NCBI GenBank assembly: GCA_019359355.1
Contig: JAHHHM010000020.1
Span: 62,001 to 126,000, forward strand
From: Microcoleus vaginatus WJT46-NPBG5
GTDB taxonomy: Bacteria > Cyanobacteriota > Cyanobacteriia > Cyanobacteriales > Oscillatoriaceae
Direction of reading: 5' to 3'
Length of the DNA stretch: 64,000 nucleotides
Shown here: positions 18,139 to 29,283 of the stretch, one piece after another
How positions within the stretch are numbered: the stretch's first letter is position 1
Layout of the letters: each line of letters starts with the position of its first letter
The notes under the pieces: model-generated
Databases searched by the model: none
Seen by the model: only the letters and a program-made list of their open reading frames with translations
Told to the model about the DNA's origin: nothing
Program-made: the position numbers and the translations under genes

Positions 18139-19185
18139 TCAGGGATAAATGAGAATCTTATAGGTTTCTGCCGCCGGCTGCACAGCTCGATCCACTGCCG
18201 CTGCTAAATCTTGCAACGGATAGTGATCGCTAATTAGCGCCTCCACATCAATTCGCTTATTGAACACAATATCAGCAGACAGCGCTTGCAATCGATAGGA
18301 AGAACTATAACTACCCATCAGGTCAATTTCCCGACGGTAGAGAATGTTGGGATTAATCGGAATTTCCACCTCGTCAGGAAACTCGGCAAAAAACAGTATT
18401 TTTCCACCTTTGCGAGTACAATTAAGGGCTTGAAAAAAAGCTTTTTCACTGGGGACTGCCAGTAAAGTCGTATCCACTCCTAAGCCATTAGTGATCGCCT
18501 GCACCTTAGCCGGCAACTCGGCATCGCGGGCGTCAAAAGCAGCATCTGCCCCTACTTGCAAGGCTTTCTCAATGCGGGAGGGGAGCAAATCTGTGGCGAT
18601 CGCTCTGGCTCCAAAATACTTGACTAACATAATAAACATCAGCCCGATCGGCCCCGCCCCCGTCACTAAAACGGTTTGGCCAGGAGCAATCTGGGCTTTC
18701 TTAACTGCCTTGAGACAGCAGTTAGTTGGTTCGACAAAACTGGCTTGCTCAAAACTTACTTCATCGGGAATTGGAATCAACCCACCGTTGCGAACAATGT
18801 GTCCTGGTACTTTGACATACTCTGCAAAACCGCCACCACTGGGTGCGAATCCGGCTGTAGTGGTGATGTTTTTGTAGGTTTCGCACATGGAAAAGTTATC
18901 ATTGAGGCAGTATATACAGTGCATACAGGGGATATGGTGCATGACCACAACCCGTTGCCCTACCTGCCAATTTGTCACGGCATCTCCAACCGCTGCAATT
19001 ACCCCTGCTGTTTCATGGCCAAAGATGCGCGGTGGTTCGTATAGGGGATAGCGAATTTTTTTGATATCAGATTGGCACAACCCAACGACTTGAACCTTTA
19101 CCAGCACTTCATCAGATGCGATTGCCGGCACCGGCACCTCTTCATAGCTCAGTTGGTTGACACCTCTAAAGACTTGTGCTTTCAT
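18139..19185 (-). CDS. Zinc-dependent alcohol (polyol/threonine-type) dehydrogenase
   Basis: A 348-aa medium-chain dehydrogenase. The N-terminal catalytic domain has LCQSDIKKI (catalytic zinc Cys) and GHETAGVIAAVGD. The structural zinc loop is CMHCIYCLNDNFSMC with all four cysteines. The Rossmann loop is VTGAGPIGLMFIMLVK. It would oxidise a polyol or sugar alcohol with NAD(P)+ in the cytoplasm; the closest types are sorbitol and threonine dehydrogenases. It lies between the flippase and the beta-helix protein on the same strand, 69 nt after the latter. A role in sugar metabolism is plausible but not shown. Confidence 0.88.
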   Translation of the reverse strand: MKAQVFRGVNQLSYEEVPVPAIASDEVLVKVQVVGLCQSDIKKIRYPLYEPPRIFGHETAGVIAAVGDAVTNWQVGQRVVVMHHIPCMHCIYCLNDNFSMCETYKNITTTAGFAPSGGGFAEYVKVPGHIVRNGGLIPIPDEVSFEQASFVEPTNCCLKAVKKAQIAPGQTVLVTGAGPIGLMFIMLVKYFGARAIATDLLPSRIEKALQVGADAAFDARDAELPAKVQAITNGLGVDTTLLAVPSEKAFFQALNCTRKGGKILFFAEFPDEVEIPINPNILYRREIDLMGSYSSSYRLQALSADIVFNKRIDVEALISDHYPLQDLAAAVDRAVQPAAETYKILIYP

Positions 19186-19254
19186 GTTTACCCCTTTTAC
19201 CCATTCATACTAAGGCGCGTCTGCTTGCCGCACAGCCCGAAACTTTTCTTTACA

Positions 19255-21399
19255 TTACCTTACTGTGGTCTCTTTACTACGATTGAATCCTTTGGGTCCA
19301 ATACGTTCTACTGGGATAGGCTGAAAACCTAATTTAAGAGCCGGTGATTCCGGTTTGAGGCGAAAGTCTCCTTTTTCAGGCGCAACAAACAGCGGTGGCG
19401 CAATAAGTGAGTTGCGGTCGAAGCCGACTGCTTGCCATTTGGCAAAGTTCCCCTCCGGCGTAATTCCCCGTGCTGTATTAGCTAAGTCTAAAGCTCCTGT
19501 GTTCCAGTAAAGGTTGTTGTTAACCTCAGCCAAGCGCTCAGGTTTCCATAAGGCAGGATTGCTAACCCAAAGATTGGCATTGATGTTGTCAAACAAAACT
19601 ATGTTCTGCCGAAAAACATTTTCCCTCGTAAATTCGTCAAGTGCCATCACAGTTATTTGAGCCTCTATACCATTAATGAAAATATTGTTTTCCACAATAT
19701 TGCTCTTGCCCCCAAGGATACAGAGACCCCCCCGCACTGTGCCAATAACAATATTTCCATAAACTGTTGTCCTAATAGTATAACCGTCAAGGTAGATACC
19801 CCAGGTGTAGTGAGGACTAAGGATGCGTCCCTCAGGGGTGGTGCCCAGCCCAACCGAGTTGCGGATAAAGTTGAATCGAATGATGTTGTCAGATAAGTTT
19901 TTGGTTATTGCGTGTGTATAAATTGCCCCTGTATCAACAGTTTCTAAGCTCGTATCGATAATTTCGTTGTATTCTATAACATTATTTTGAGAATCGTAGC
20001 CTATGCAAATTCCCCATCTTGGCATTCGGCTAATTTGATTGTAAGCGACTCGATTCTTCTGACCTTTTAATATAGCTACACCGGCAATCCCTTTATAGAT
20101 GAGTCCACAGTCATAAATGTAATTATTAGCGATTAAGTTAGAAGATGGGGACGGTAGGTCTTGACCCTCTAGGTTACTGGTTGCCAGTAATACGCCACCT
20201 TGCCCTAACTTTTCCATTTTATTGCTTAAAATTTGATTATCAGAAGCTCCTTCCTTAAGTAATATTCCATAGCCAACCATGTGAGTAAAGGTACAATTTT
20301 CAATTCCACATTTTCGTGCGCCTGTAAACCAAATACCAGCATGCATTCGCCAAGCATGACCCCGACCTGGCGAAGTAGCATCAGTAAAAATAAGGTTTTT
20401 AAAATGAAGACTTTCTACAGATTTTTTTGCTTTTATGTCTCCTTCTAAGGAAATTATTACAGCTAACTTTGGAGCAACAATTTCTAATTCTTGAAAATCT
20501 TTTTTTAATGGCCAGTAGAAGACCTCGCCAGTCGTTTGATTTAAACACCACTCACCAGGACTATCTAAAGCTTCTCGAACATTCGTAATAAAGAAACGAT
20601 TTCCCTGTTTAATTTCTTCCGCTGGCAGATTAATATATAATGTATGCTTATCTTTGTTTACCCTTTCGATTGGAAGAACAGCATTCGACCAGCCTGTATT
20701 CGTATAAGTGTTAACTTCTGCGTGGCTCCAGTCTGACCAGGCTGGAAACTTGGCGGGATCGACAACGACTTCAGTTTTACTGGGTGAACTATTCTTCGCA
20801 AACAGCCACCCGCCTGCATACGGATTCTTTGGCTCAAAGTTAGGATAGCGGGCGCGATTCGCCCACTCATTGCCCACTCTTAAAGTAAGGAAATCCCAAC
20901 TTCCTTTCTCTAAAGTCGGCAGGGTAGCTTTCCAAATATTCCCCTGTTGCTGCCAACCTGTAACCCGCTGACCCCCACTGATCACCGGCTTCTCATCACG
21001 ATAGGCTTCATAGGTTATGGGAAATTTGGCAGTGCCAGAATCTTCAGGGGTAAATACTACCGGCTCACTCAAAAAGTAAGTGCCGCCGCGCAATAAAACA
21101 CTGACAGGTTGCTTAAGTGTGTCTCCCTGCTCACGCTTAAGCTTGCGGATAGCATCGCGTGCATTCTGAAGCGTGGCAAATGGGCCATCTGTCTTTGTTG
21201 TATTGGGATCTGCCTGTTGACCAGACCAAGCATCATTGCCGTTAAGCGCTACATAAAATACAACAGGTTCTAATCCTTGAGAAACCAAATCATCGGCTAG
21301 CTCACCCTTAACCCCAGCAGTGCCGGCCTTAACCATCGCAGGGGAAACGCTAGTCAAGCAACCCAACCAGACCCAAGTTAAAAAAGTACGACGATCCAT
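19255..21399 (-). CDS. Tat-exported right-handed parallel beta-helix protein
   Basis: A 714-aa secreted protein. The N-terminus MDRRTFLTWVWLG carries a twin-arginine (RRxFL) signal, with a cleavage-like region near KAGTAG. Residues 45-95 have FYVALNGNDAWSG and DGPFATLQNARDAIR, the start module of beta-helix carbohydrate-active proteins of the GH/PL type. From about 330 to 620 there are irregular repeats rich in N, G, I and V (NNVIEYNEI, NIVENNIFING) that build the helix. It would act on polysaccharide outside the cytoplasmic membrane. It lies next to the exopolysaccharide cluster and is divergent from the FAD oxidoreductase. The enzyme class (hydrolase, lyase or epimerase) cannot be assigned by eye. 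Confidence 0.82.
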   Translation of the reverse strand: MDRRTFLTWVWLGCLTSVSPAMVKAGTAGVKGELADDLVSQGLEPVVFYVALNGNDAWSGQQADPNTTKTDGPFATLQNARDAIRKLKREQGDTLKQPVSVLLRGGTYFLSEPVVFTPEDSGTAKFPITYEAYRDEKPVISGGQRVTGWQQQGNIWKATLPTLEKGSWDFLTLRVGNEWANRARYPNFEPKNPYAGGWLFAKNSSPSKTEVVVDPAKFPAWSDWSHAEVNTYTNTGWSNAVLPIERVNKDKHTLYINLPAEEIKQGNRFFITNVREALDSPGEWCLNQTTGEVFYWPLKKDFQELEIVAPKLAVIISLEGDIKAKKSVESLHFKNLIFTDATSPGRGHAWRMHAGIWFTGARKCGIENCTFTHMVGYGILLKEGASDNQILSNKMEKLGQGGVLLATSNLEGQDLPSPSSNLIANNYIYDCGLIYKGIAGVAILKGQKNRVAYNQISRMPRWGICIGYDSQNNVIEYNEIIDTSLETVDTGAIYTHAITKNLSDNIIRFNFIRNSVGLGTTPEGRILSPHYTWGIYLDGYTIRTTVYGNIVIGTVRGGLCILGGKSNIVENNIFINGIEAQITVMALDEFTRENVFRQNIVLFDNINANLWVSNPALWKPERLAEVNNNLYWNTGALDLANTARGITPEGNFAKWQAVGFDRNSLIAPPLFVAPEKGDFRLKPESPALKLGFQPIPVERIGPKGFNRSKETTVR

Positions 21400-21585
21400 A
21401 CAGCGGGCTACTCCCTAGCGGTGATTTCAAAGGTCATGACAAGCATTAAAAAATAAATGCAAGCGAAGCGAAAGTCAATATAAACAAACAAATTGCTGAG
21501 GATGCACCGGCAGATGTCGGTCGTTTCTTAGCCGGCTCGCATTTGCTACCAACCCATCCTAAAATTTAGCAGGACTCAAGTATTA

Positions 21586-23421
21586 ATGCAGCTAAAACCC
21601 AACGTGGTAGATGAATTGAGCGCTGATGTCTTAGTCGTTGGTGCCGGCACCGGCGGGACGGCAGCTGCCCTGCAAGCAGCCCGCCGAGGGGCCAAAACAA
21701 TTTTAGTCAGTGAATTTCCCTGGTTAGGAGGAATGCTGACCTCAGCCGGCGTTTCTGCCCCCGACGGCAATGAACTAGCAGCCTTTCAAACCGGCATTTG
21801 GGGTGCCTTCCTACGCTCACTCCACCAGAGGCAAACGGGTGGGTTAGACAACGGTTGGGTCAGCTTTTTTACTTACGACCCGCGCATCGGCAATCAAATC
21901 TTTGCCGACTGGGTGCAGCAGCTACCAAACTTGCAGTGGATTAGTGGCCAAGTGCCCTTGGAAGTCTTGCAGCAGGGGAACCGGATCACCGGCATCCGAT
22001 TTGCAGATTTCACCGTCCGTGCCCATTTAACCCTAGATGCAACAGAACTCGGAGACGTAATAGCCCTAGCCGAAGTGCCCCATCGCTGGAGTTGGGAATT
22101 TCAAACGGAGTGGGGTGAACCCAGCGCCCCAATAGGACCCAATACTTTTACACAACGCTACCCCGTACAGGCACCCACTTGGGTTGTGATTATGCAGGAT
22201 TACGGTGCCGATGCTGTAGCCCCCGAAATTCACGCCCCACCTCTGGATAATCCCGCTCAGTTTGCCGGTGCTTGGGACAATTATGGCCCACAGCGGTTTC
22301 TAAATTACGGGCGATTGCCGTTTAATCGCTTTATGATTAACTGGCCACTGCGGGGTAATGACTATGGCGAGCGGCTGGCTCGCCTGATTCAATCGGAAAC
22401 CGCACGGGATGAATTTCTTCAAGAAGCCTGGTGGCACACCCAAAGTTTTGCCCGCTTTATCCAAATGCAACTGGGACGCCGATATGGCCTAGCTGAACAC
22501 ATTTTTCCCAAAAGTTTAACAGCCAGCAGGGCAATTCAAAATCAAAGCACTGCTTATGCCCTACATCCTTACTACCGAGAAAGCAGACGCCTACAGGGAC
22601 TTGTGACAGTGCGAGAGCAAGGTATTTTGCCGATGCCGGGAGGGCGAGTGGCCAGCTTGCCGGCAGATTCAGCCGGCCAAGTAACAGCGATCGCCCTAGG
22701 TAACTACGCCAACGACCACCATTACACCGATACCGAGACGCAAGACACAGCCTGTTTACCCCTGCAAGCCAAATCTCTTCGTTGGGGAGGGCGATACACC
22801 GGCACACCCTTTACCATTCCCTACGGGAGTTTGATCCCCGCTCAAACCGATGGCCTTCTCGTCTGTGAAAAAAATATTTCTGTCTCGCATATTGCCAATG
22901 GTGCCACGCGTTTGCAGCCGGTTGTCATGGGGATCGGTCAAGCAGCGGGGATGGCAGCAGCACTGTGTGTTGAACGAGGATGCCAACCACGAGAGTTGCC
23001 GGTGAGAATTTTGCAAGAGGCGCTATTAACAGAACCAACGGCACCGACTGCGATCATTCCTCTGTTTAATTTGACGCCCGATCACCCAGAATGGCTGCAC
23101 CGGCAACGCCACTACTTGGATTGCCCTGACGCCTATCCTGCAGACGGCGACTGTCCTCTGCCATCAGTGCTCACTCATCGCTCATCTCCCAGTAGCCCAA
23201 GACAAACAACCTTCACCGGCATCTTCCACCGGCACGCCCTGCAGGATTACACCATCACCCTTACTACCCCAACTGGAATTTCGCCTCAAAGCTGGACACT
23301 CGTTACACTTCAGCCTGAGATAGACCGAAAGTTACAAACTTGTCTGACAGGACAACCGCTCACTGTCTGGGGGCATCTCAATCAAGCCGGCAACTGGTTA
23401 CTTGTCGAAGCAATTTCCTAA
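21586..23421 (+). CDS. FAD-dependent oxidoreductase (FAD_oxidored family)
   Basis: A 611-aa flavoprotein. The N-terminal dinucleotide fold is VLVVGAGTGGTAAALQAARRG, with a slightly unusual G-x-G-x-x-G spacing. It is followed by FPWLGGMLTSAGVSAPDG, characteristic of the PF12831-type oxidoreductases, and a second FAD contact reads VMGIGQAAGMAAALCVERG. The last ~110 residues are a variable tail rich in P and T. The substrate is unknown; related proteins often sit beside carbohydrate-processing enzymes. It is transcribed away from the beta-helix gene, with 186 nt between the start codons that must hold both promoters. No signal peptide is evident, so it is probably cytoplasmic. Confidence 0.82.
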   Translation: MQLKPNVVDELSADVLVVGAGTGGTAAALQAARRGAKTILVSEFPWLGGMLTSAGVSAPDGNELAAFQTGIWGAFLRSLHQRQTGGLDNGWVSFFTYDPRIGNQIFADWVQQLPNLQWISGQVPLEVLQQGNRITGIRFADFTVRAHLTLDATELGDVIALAEVPHRWSWEFQTEWGEPSAPIGPNTFTQRYPVQAPTWVVIMQDYGADAVAPEIHAPPLDNPAQFAGAWDNYGPQRFLNYGRLPFNRFMINWPLRGNDYGERLARLIQSETARDEFLQEAWWHTQSFARFIQMQLGRRYGLAEHIFPKSLTASRAIQNQSTAYALHPYYRESRRLQGLVTVREQGILPMPGGRVASLPADSAGQVTAIALGNYANDHHYTDTETQDTACLPLQAKSLRWGGRYTGTPFTIPYGSLIPAQTDGLLVCEKNISVSHIANGATRLQPVVMGIGQAAGMAAALCVERGCQPRELPVRILQEALLTEPTAPTAIIPLFNLTPDHPEWLHRQRHYLDCPDAYPADGDCPLPSVLTHRSSPSSPRQTTFTGIFHRHALQDYTITLTTPTGISPQSWTLVTLQPEIDRKLQTCLTGQPLTVWGHLNQAGNWLLVEAIS

Positions 23422-23469
23422 AAACCTCAGCCGCCTCACTGGTCAACTCCGCTCAACGTTGACAAAATA

Positions 23470-23475
23470 TCCGGA
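23470..23475 (+). promoter_or_regulatory. DIF1 motif (TCCGGA) upstream of patX
   Basis: TCCGGA lies 55 nt before the patX ATG. Published work on PatX (Elhai and Khudyakov) reports a DIF1 motif within about 69 nt upstream of every patX. In Anabaena DIF1 marks promoters induced in differentiating cells. A TATTAG at 23495-23500 could serve as the -10 element, although the 19-nt spacing is long. I see no GTA-N8-TAC NtcA site upstream. Confidence 0.6.
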
Positions 23476-23530
23476 TGATCCATTGGCAAGTGCGTATTAG
23501 GAGTAGAAAACTCTGATACGGACATTTCCC

Positions 23531-23713
23531 ATGCGGACTTGCGCCTTGATCGTCTTATCAAGTTTGCTGTTGGTTGGCTTTGTCGTTGATTCCCTAGGGA
23601 TTGATTCCGATTCGACTGAGTTGCTTCGAGCCAATTCTTTTCGCCATTCAACGCAAGCAGAAAACGAGGAGGAGATTTCTCCTCATCGGGGTAGTGGGCG
23701 AGTGGGTGGCTGA
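23531..23713 (+). CDS. patX: PatX: small HetR-inhibiting protein with HRGSGR pentapeptide motif
   Basis: A 60-aa protein with the two features that define PatX: a hydrophobic N-terminus (residues 5-19, ALIVLSSLLLVGFVV) resembling a signal or export segment, and HRGSGR at residues 52-57, three residues before the end. RGSGR is the peptide shared with PatS that binds HetR and triggers its inactivation. In the simple activator/inhibitor model the processed peptide diffuses between cells. The gene lies 654 nt upstream of hetR on the same strand, its usual neighbourhood, and has a TCCGGA DIF1 box 55 nt before the ATG. There is no clear Shine-Dalgarno. A longer overlapping ORF in another frame (23601-23981) has no recognisable features and is not preferred. 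Confidence 0.88.
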   Translation: MRTCALIVLSSLLLVGFVVDSLGIDSDSTELLRANSFRHSTQAENEEEISPHRGSGRVGG

Positions 23714-25270
<1,557 letters not shown>

Positions 25271-25317
25271 GCAGGACGTGGAGCGTTTTCCATGCTGGAG
25301 TTGAGTAAGTGCCGATC

Positions 25318-25342
25318 GCGGACTCCGGGTTCCGGAATCCGC
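25318..25342 (+). terminator. Hairpin after hetR (possible terminator)
   Basis: GCGGACTCCGG, loop GTT, CCGGAATCCGC: an 11-bp stem with one mismatch, 48 nt after the hetR stop. There is no T-run behind it, so it may act as a factor-independent stop only weakly or serve as an RNA-stabilising 3' hairpin. Confidence 0.4.
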
Positions 25343-25403
25343 CTAGGCAGCTCATCCATCCTGCCGGCACAACTTTAAGTTTTGCTCTTTGTAAGTAAAG
25401 AAA

Positions 25404-25477
25404 TCGGGATGACAGGATTTGAACCTGCGACCCCCTCGTCCCGAACGAGGTGCGCTACCAAGCTGCGCTACATCCCG
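25404..25477 (-). tRNA. tRNA-Pro (anticodon CGG)
   Basis: A 74-nt cloverleaf on the minus strand. The acceptor stem CGGGATG pairs with CATCCCG, followed by discriminator A. The D-arm is GCGCAGCTTGGTAGCGC. The anticodon stem is CCTCG/CGAGG with loop TTCGGGA, giving anticodon CGG for the proline codon CCG. The T-arm contains GGTTCAAATCC. No CCA is encoded. It lies between hetR and lipA, transcribed against both. Confidence 0.96.
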
Positions 25478-25677
25478 AAGCGTGTAATCTATATTTATAC
25501 ATTATCACGTTAACTGCGGCGGGGACAAGCCCATGTCGGTTTTAACTAAACGAAAGATTGTCCACTTATAACATCCAGGCTATTGACTCTTATAAGCTCG
25601 TGCGTCTCAGTTTGGGTAATTGAATAAACATAGGCTACGATGTAAAGCGGTGTAACTAAAATGGTTCAAATAAGCGC

Positions 25678-26550
25678 GTGACTGTCAAGCCAGACTGGTT
25701 GCGAGTCAAAGCCCCTCAATGGGAGCGCGTCGGCAACGTTAAAGAAATTTTGCGGGATTTATCCCTAAATACCGTTTGTGAAGAAGCGTCTTGCCCCAAT
25801 ATTGGGGAATGTTTCCAAGCCGGCACTGCTACCTTTTTGATTATGGGTCCAGCCTGCACGCGGGCTTGTCCCTATTGCGATATCGATTTTGAGAAAAAAC
25901 CGAAACCGCTCGATCCAACTGAGCCTGAACGATTGGCTCAAGCGGTTCATCGGCTGAAGTTAAACCATGTGGTGATTACTTCCGTAAACCGGGACGATCT
26001 GCCGGACGGCGGAGCGTCACAATTTGTGCAATGTATTCAAGCGGTTCGAGCCTTATCACCTCAAACGACGATTGAGGTGCTGATTCCAGACTTGTGTGGC
26101 AACTGGCCGGCGCTAGAAGCGATTCTTTCGCCTCATCCAGAGGTACTTAACCACAATACCGAAACGATTCCCCGTCTCTACCGGCGGGTACGCCCCCAAG
26201 GTGACTACCCGCGTACCTTGGAACTGCTGCGGCGCTCGCGTGATTTGGCTCCTGGGGTCTATACCAAGTCAGGCATTATGGTGGGATTGGGGGAAACGGA
26301 TGAAGAAATTCGCCAGGTGATGCGGGATCTGCGAGAGGCAGATTGCGATATTTTGACCATTGGCCAATACCTCCAGCCAACTCCCAAGCACTTGCCGGTT
26401 GCCAACTGGGTAACACCGGCACAATTTAATGCGTGGCAACAGTTCGGTCAATCCTTAGGTTTTTTACAAGTTGTTGCCTCACCCTTGACACGGTCTTCTT
26501 ATCATGCAGAGCAAGTAAGAGCGCTGATGGAGCGTTATCCTCGAAGCTAA
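25678..26550 (+). CDS. lipA: Lipoyl synthase
   Basis: A 290-aa radical-SAM enzyme that inserts two sulfurs into octanoyl groups on the E2 and H proteins. The auxiliary cluster motif is [12 protein letters not shown] (C-x4-C-x5-C) at about residues 34-45, and the radical-SAM motif is CTRACPYC (C-x3-C-x2-C). [14 protein letters not shown] and [11 protein letters not shown] are family landmarks. The start is GTG at 25678; the nearby ATG at 25661 is in another frame and stops at once. It is followed by gpsA after 22 nt on the same strand, so the two may be co-transcribed. Confidence 0.96.
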   Translation: MTVKPDWLRVKAPQWERVGNVKEILRDLSLNTVCEEASCPNIGECFQAGTATFLIMGPACTRACPYCDIDFEKKPKPLDPTEPERLAQAVHRLKLNHVVITSVNRDDLPDGGASQFVQCIQAVRALSPQTTIEVLIPDLCGNWPALEAILSPHPEVLNHNTETIPRLYRRVRPQGDYPRTLELLRRSRDLAPGVYTKSGIMVGLGETDEEIRQVMRDLREADCDILTIGQYLQPTPKHLPVANWVTPAQFNAWQQFGQSLGFLQVVASPLTRSSYHAEQVRALMERYPRS

Positions 26551-26572
26551 AGGCAATCTAGAACTTGATTTG

Positions 26573-27508
26573 ATGCAAAAAAAGACCTTGGCAATTATTG
26601 GAGCGGGTGTTTGGGGTACAGCATTGGCAAACCTGGCAGCGGGCAATGGGCACTGCGTCCGTGTTTGGTCTCGTAGCTGTTCAGAAAGCCTGGAAGATGT
26701 GCTAGCCAGCGCTGAGATCGTGCTGTCTGCTGTTTCCATGAGAGGCGTTGCCGCAGTGATTTCCCAGGTGCAATCTCTGCCCGTAAGCTCTAACACCATT
26801 TTTGTCACCGTAACCAAGGGTTTAGATCCACAGACAACCCGCACACCTTCGCAGATGTGGCAGGCGGCATTTCCTGTTGCGCCGGTTGTGGTACTTGCCG
26901 GCCCTAACTTATCTAAGGAAATTGAGCAAGGTTTGCCGGCGGCGACGGTGGTAGCGAGTAAAGACCTCGCGGCAGCGGCAACCGTGCAAGCCGTATTTTC
27001 TTCTAGCAGCTTTCGGGTTTACACGAATTCCGACCCCCTAGGCGTAGAATTGGGCGGAACTTTAAAAAATGTCATGGCGATCGCAGCCGGTGTGTGTGAT
27101 GGGCTGGATCTGGGTACGAATGCTAAGGCGGCATTGCTGACTCGCGGGTTAGCGGAAATTATCCGAATTGGCGCGAATTGGGGTGCCCAAACCGAAACGT
27201 TTTATGGTTTATCAGGGTTAGGGGATTTGCTGGCGACCTGCAACAGCGCCCTTAGCCGCAATTACCAAGTGGGCTACCAGTTAGCAAAAGGCCAAACACT
27301 ACAGGCAATCCTGGCCCAACTTGAAGGAACGGCTGAGGGCGTGAGTACCACGCCGGTATTGATTCAGCGAGCCGATCAGCAAGGGATTTATGTGCCAATT
27401 TCCTATCTAGTAAATCGGCTACTTCAGGGCGAAATTACGCCGCAATCAGCAGTTGAAGCCCTGATGTTACGAGATGTTAAGCCAGAATCCAAGCCACTAG
27501 CCGATTAA
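26573..27508 (+). CDS. gpsA: Glycerol-3-phosphate dehydrogenase [NAD(P)+]
   Basis: An enzyme of about 311 aa that makes sn-glycerol-3-phosphate from dihydroxyacetone phosphate for membrane lipid synthesis. The N-terminal nucleotide loop IIGAGVWGTALANLAA has the family G-x-G-x-W-G. FVTVTKGLD, LAGPNLSKEIEQGLPAA and GGTLKNVMAIAAGVCDGL (with the catalytic lysine) follow in order. I prefer ATG 26573 to the TTG one codon upstream. It lies 22 nt after lipA. A symmetric ATTTTAAA-G-TTTAAAAT sequence 28 nt after the stop may be part of its 3' end. Confidence 0.95.
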   Translation: MQKKTLAIIGAGVWGTALANLAAGNGHCVRVWSRSCSESLEDVLASAEIVLSAVSMRGVAAVISQVQSLPVSSNTIFVTVTKGLDPQTTRTPSQMWQAAFPVAPVVVLAGPNLSKEIEQGLPAATVVASKDLAAAATVQAVFSSSSFRVYTNSDPLGVELGGTLKNVMAIAAGVCDGLDLGTNAKAALLTRGLAEIIRIGANWGAQTETFYGLSGLGDLLATCNSALSRNYQVGYQLAKGQTLQAILAQLEGTAEGVSTTPVLIQRADQQGIYVPISYLVNRLLQGEITPQSAVEALMLRDVKPESKPLAD

Positions 27509-28025
27509 AGTTGAAGCGGCTGTGCCGGCAAGGAAAATTTTAAAGTTTAAAATCTATCGCTGTATAGGCGGAGAGTACAGGGGGCGCAAGCATTCAGGGC
27601 TTGGGCTGTAAGTGTCTTGGTGGGAGGGTTTATCCCTTCAGAAACATTTTAGAGAATTCTGCGTAGTGATCGGGATAACCTATCAGCGGTGATGAAGATT
27701 AAAGCTGAAGCTAACAGAGGTCACAACCTTCTCGTTGCCTTCACTTCTATACTACCTACACACGAGCAATCGTGCCGTCTGTCGCCTTCACTTTAGCAGT
27801 TAGATACCGAGAGATGTATCTATCTGCTGGAGTAGCTGCCATGACAACCGCAGCTTTGTCAGGCTTACACAGAGCCGAAGCCCAACCCAGTGTCGCCATG
27901 TTAGCCCAGTCCGGAATGGAACTACCAGCTATGTTTGTTAGTCGCCAAGGGCGGGAACAATAACAAAGTGATCGACCGCTAACTGAGCCTCATTGTCACC
28001 CAGAGCAACTGAGACCAACGCTATG
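27509..28025 (+). other. Long region between gpsA and sigC
   Basis: About 520 nt. It holds an open frame of 63 codons (27772-27963, GTG start) with an internal ATG at 27814 giving a weakly signal-like stretch ending AEAQP. I do not recognise it and do not call it. The remainder is probably the promoter and 5' leader of the sigma factor gene. Confidence 0.45.
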
Positions 28026-29276
28026 ATGCCAGGAACTTTCTTGTACACGAATGCAGGCTATGACGAACAACTGAATGCCTCTGGTGTTCAGCCCGAAAAA
28101 ATCGCCGGTGATGCAGAAGCAATCGGAGATGTATTTATTGAGCTGGAAATAGAGGGTGCAGACGCAGTGAGTTTTGGGCCAAGCGCCAGCCGCCGTACCA
28201 CTGATCTAGTGCGTTTGTATCTTCAAGAAATCGGTCGTGTCCGTTTATTAGGGCGCGATGAAGAAGTCTCGGAAGCTCAAAATGTCCAGCGCTATATGCG
28301 GGTGCAAGAGTTGCGAGATCAAGCGGCATCCTCGGAGGATGGGTTGATTAAGCGCTACAGCCAACTAATTGAGGCTCGTGATCGATTAGCTGCTCATCTA
28401 GGGATGCGTCCTTCTTTGGAGCGATGGGCTGCTGAAGCTGGGATTATGGTCAGTGACCTCAAGCCTACTTTGGCTGCCGGCAAACGCCGCTGGGCGGAAG
28501 TTGCCGATCTGACAGTAGAGGAGTTGGAGCAAGTCCAAGCTGAAGGCATCCGGGCGAAGGATCACATGATTAAGGCTAACTTGCGCCTGGTCGTGTCTGT
28601 CGCTAAAAAGTATCAAAATCGCGGTTTGGAATTATTGGATTTGATCCAAGAAGGCACCCTGGGTTTAGAGCGTGCGGTCGAGAAATTCGATCCCACGCGG
28701 GGTTACAGGTTTAGCACCTATGCCTATTGGTGGATTCGTCAGGGAATTACTCGCGCCATTGCCACACAAAGCCGCACCATTCGTCTGCCGGTGCACATCA
28801 CTGAAAAGCTTAACAAAATTAAAAAAGCCCAGCGCAAAATCTCTCAAGAAAAAGGTCGCACTCCAACCATTGAAGATATTGCGGGCGAGTTAGAGATGAC
28901 GCCGGCTCAAGTGCGGGAAGTTTTATTACGGGTGCCCCGTGCAGTGTCTTTAGAAACGAAAGTCGGGAATGAGAAAGACACTGAACTTGGAGATTTGCTA
29001 GAAACCGATGACGTTTCTCCCGAAGAAATGCTGATGCGAGAAGCGCTGCATCGGGATTTGCAACAACTGCTGGCGGATCTAACGTCCCGCGAGCGAGATG
29101 TGATTCAAATGCGTTTTGGCTTGGGAGATGGCCACCCTTACTCTTTGGCAGAAATCGGTCGCGCTTTGGATTTGTCGCGGGAACGGGTGCGCCAGATCGA
29201 AGCTAAAGCTCTGCAAAAGCTGCGGCAACCGAAGCGCCGCAACCGGGTAAGGGACTATTTGGAGTCGCTTAGCTAG
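28026..29276 (+). CDS. sigC: RNA polymerase sigma factor, group 2 (SigC-like)
   Basis: A sigma-70 protein of about 416 aa. Region 1.2 is DLVRLYLQEIGRVRLLGRDEE. Region 2 has ANLRLVVSVAKKY and FSTYAYWWIRQGITRAI. Region 3 has LNKIKKAQRKISQEKGR. Region 4 has LTSRERDVIQMRFGL and LSRERVRQIEAKALQKLR. The N-terminus is short and acidic with no long region 1.1, as in group 2 factors. The start MPGTFLYTNAGYDEQ and the insert between regions 1.2 and 2 resemble cyanobacterial SigC, which is used under carbon/nitrogen stress and in stationary phase. I chose ATG 28026 (another ATG is at 28023) over an upstream TTG. A strong terminator follows. Confidence 0.88.
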   Translation: MPGTFLYTNAGYDEQLNASGVQPEKIAGDAEAIGDVFIELEIEGADAVSFGPSASRRTTDLVRLYLQEIGRVRLLGRDEEVSEAQNVQRYMRVQELRDQAASSEDGLIKRYSQLIEARDRLAAHLGMRPSLERWAAEAGIMVSDLKPTLAAGKRRWAEVADLTVEELEQVQAEGIRAKDHMIKANLRLVVSVAKKYQNRGLELLDLIQEGTLGLERAVEKFDPTRGYRFSTYAYWWIRQGITRAIATQSRTIRLPVHITEKLNKIKKAQRKISQEKGRTPTIEDIAGELEMTPAQVREVLLRVPRAVSLETKVGNEKDTELGDLLETDDVSPEEMLMREALHRDLQQLLADLTSRERDVIQMRFGLGDGHPYSLAEIGRALDLSRERVRQIEAKALQKLRQPKRRNRVRDYLESLS

Positions 29277-29283
29277 TTTAATT

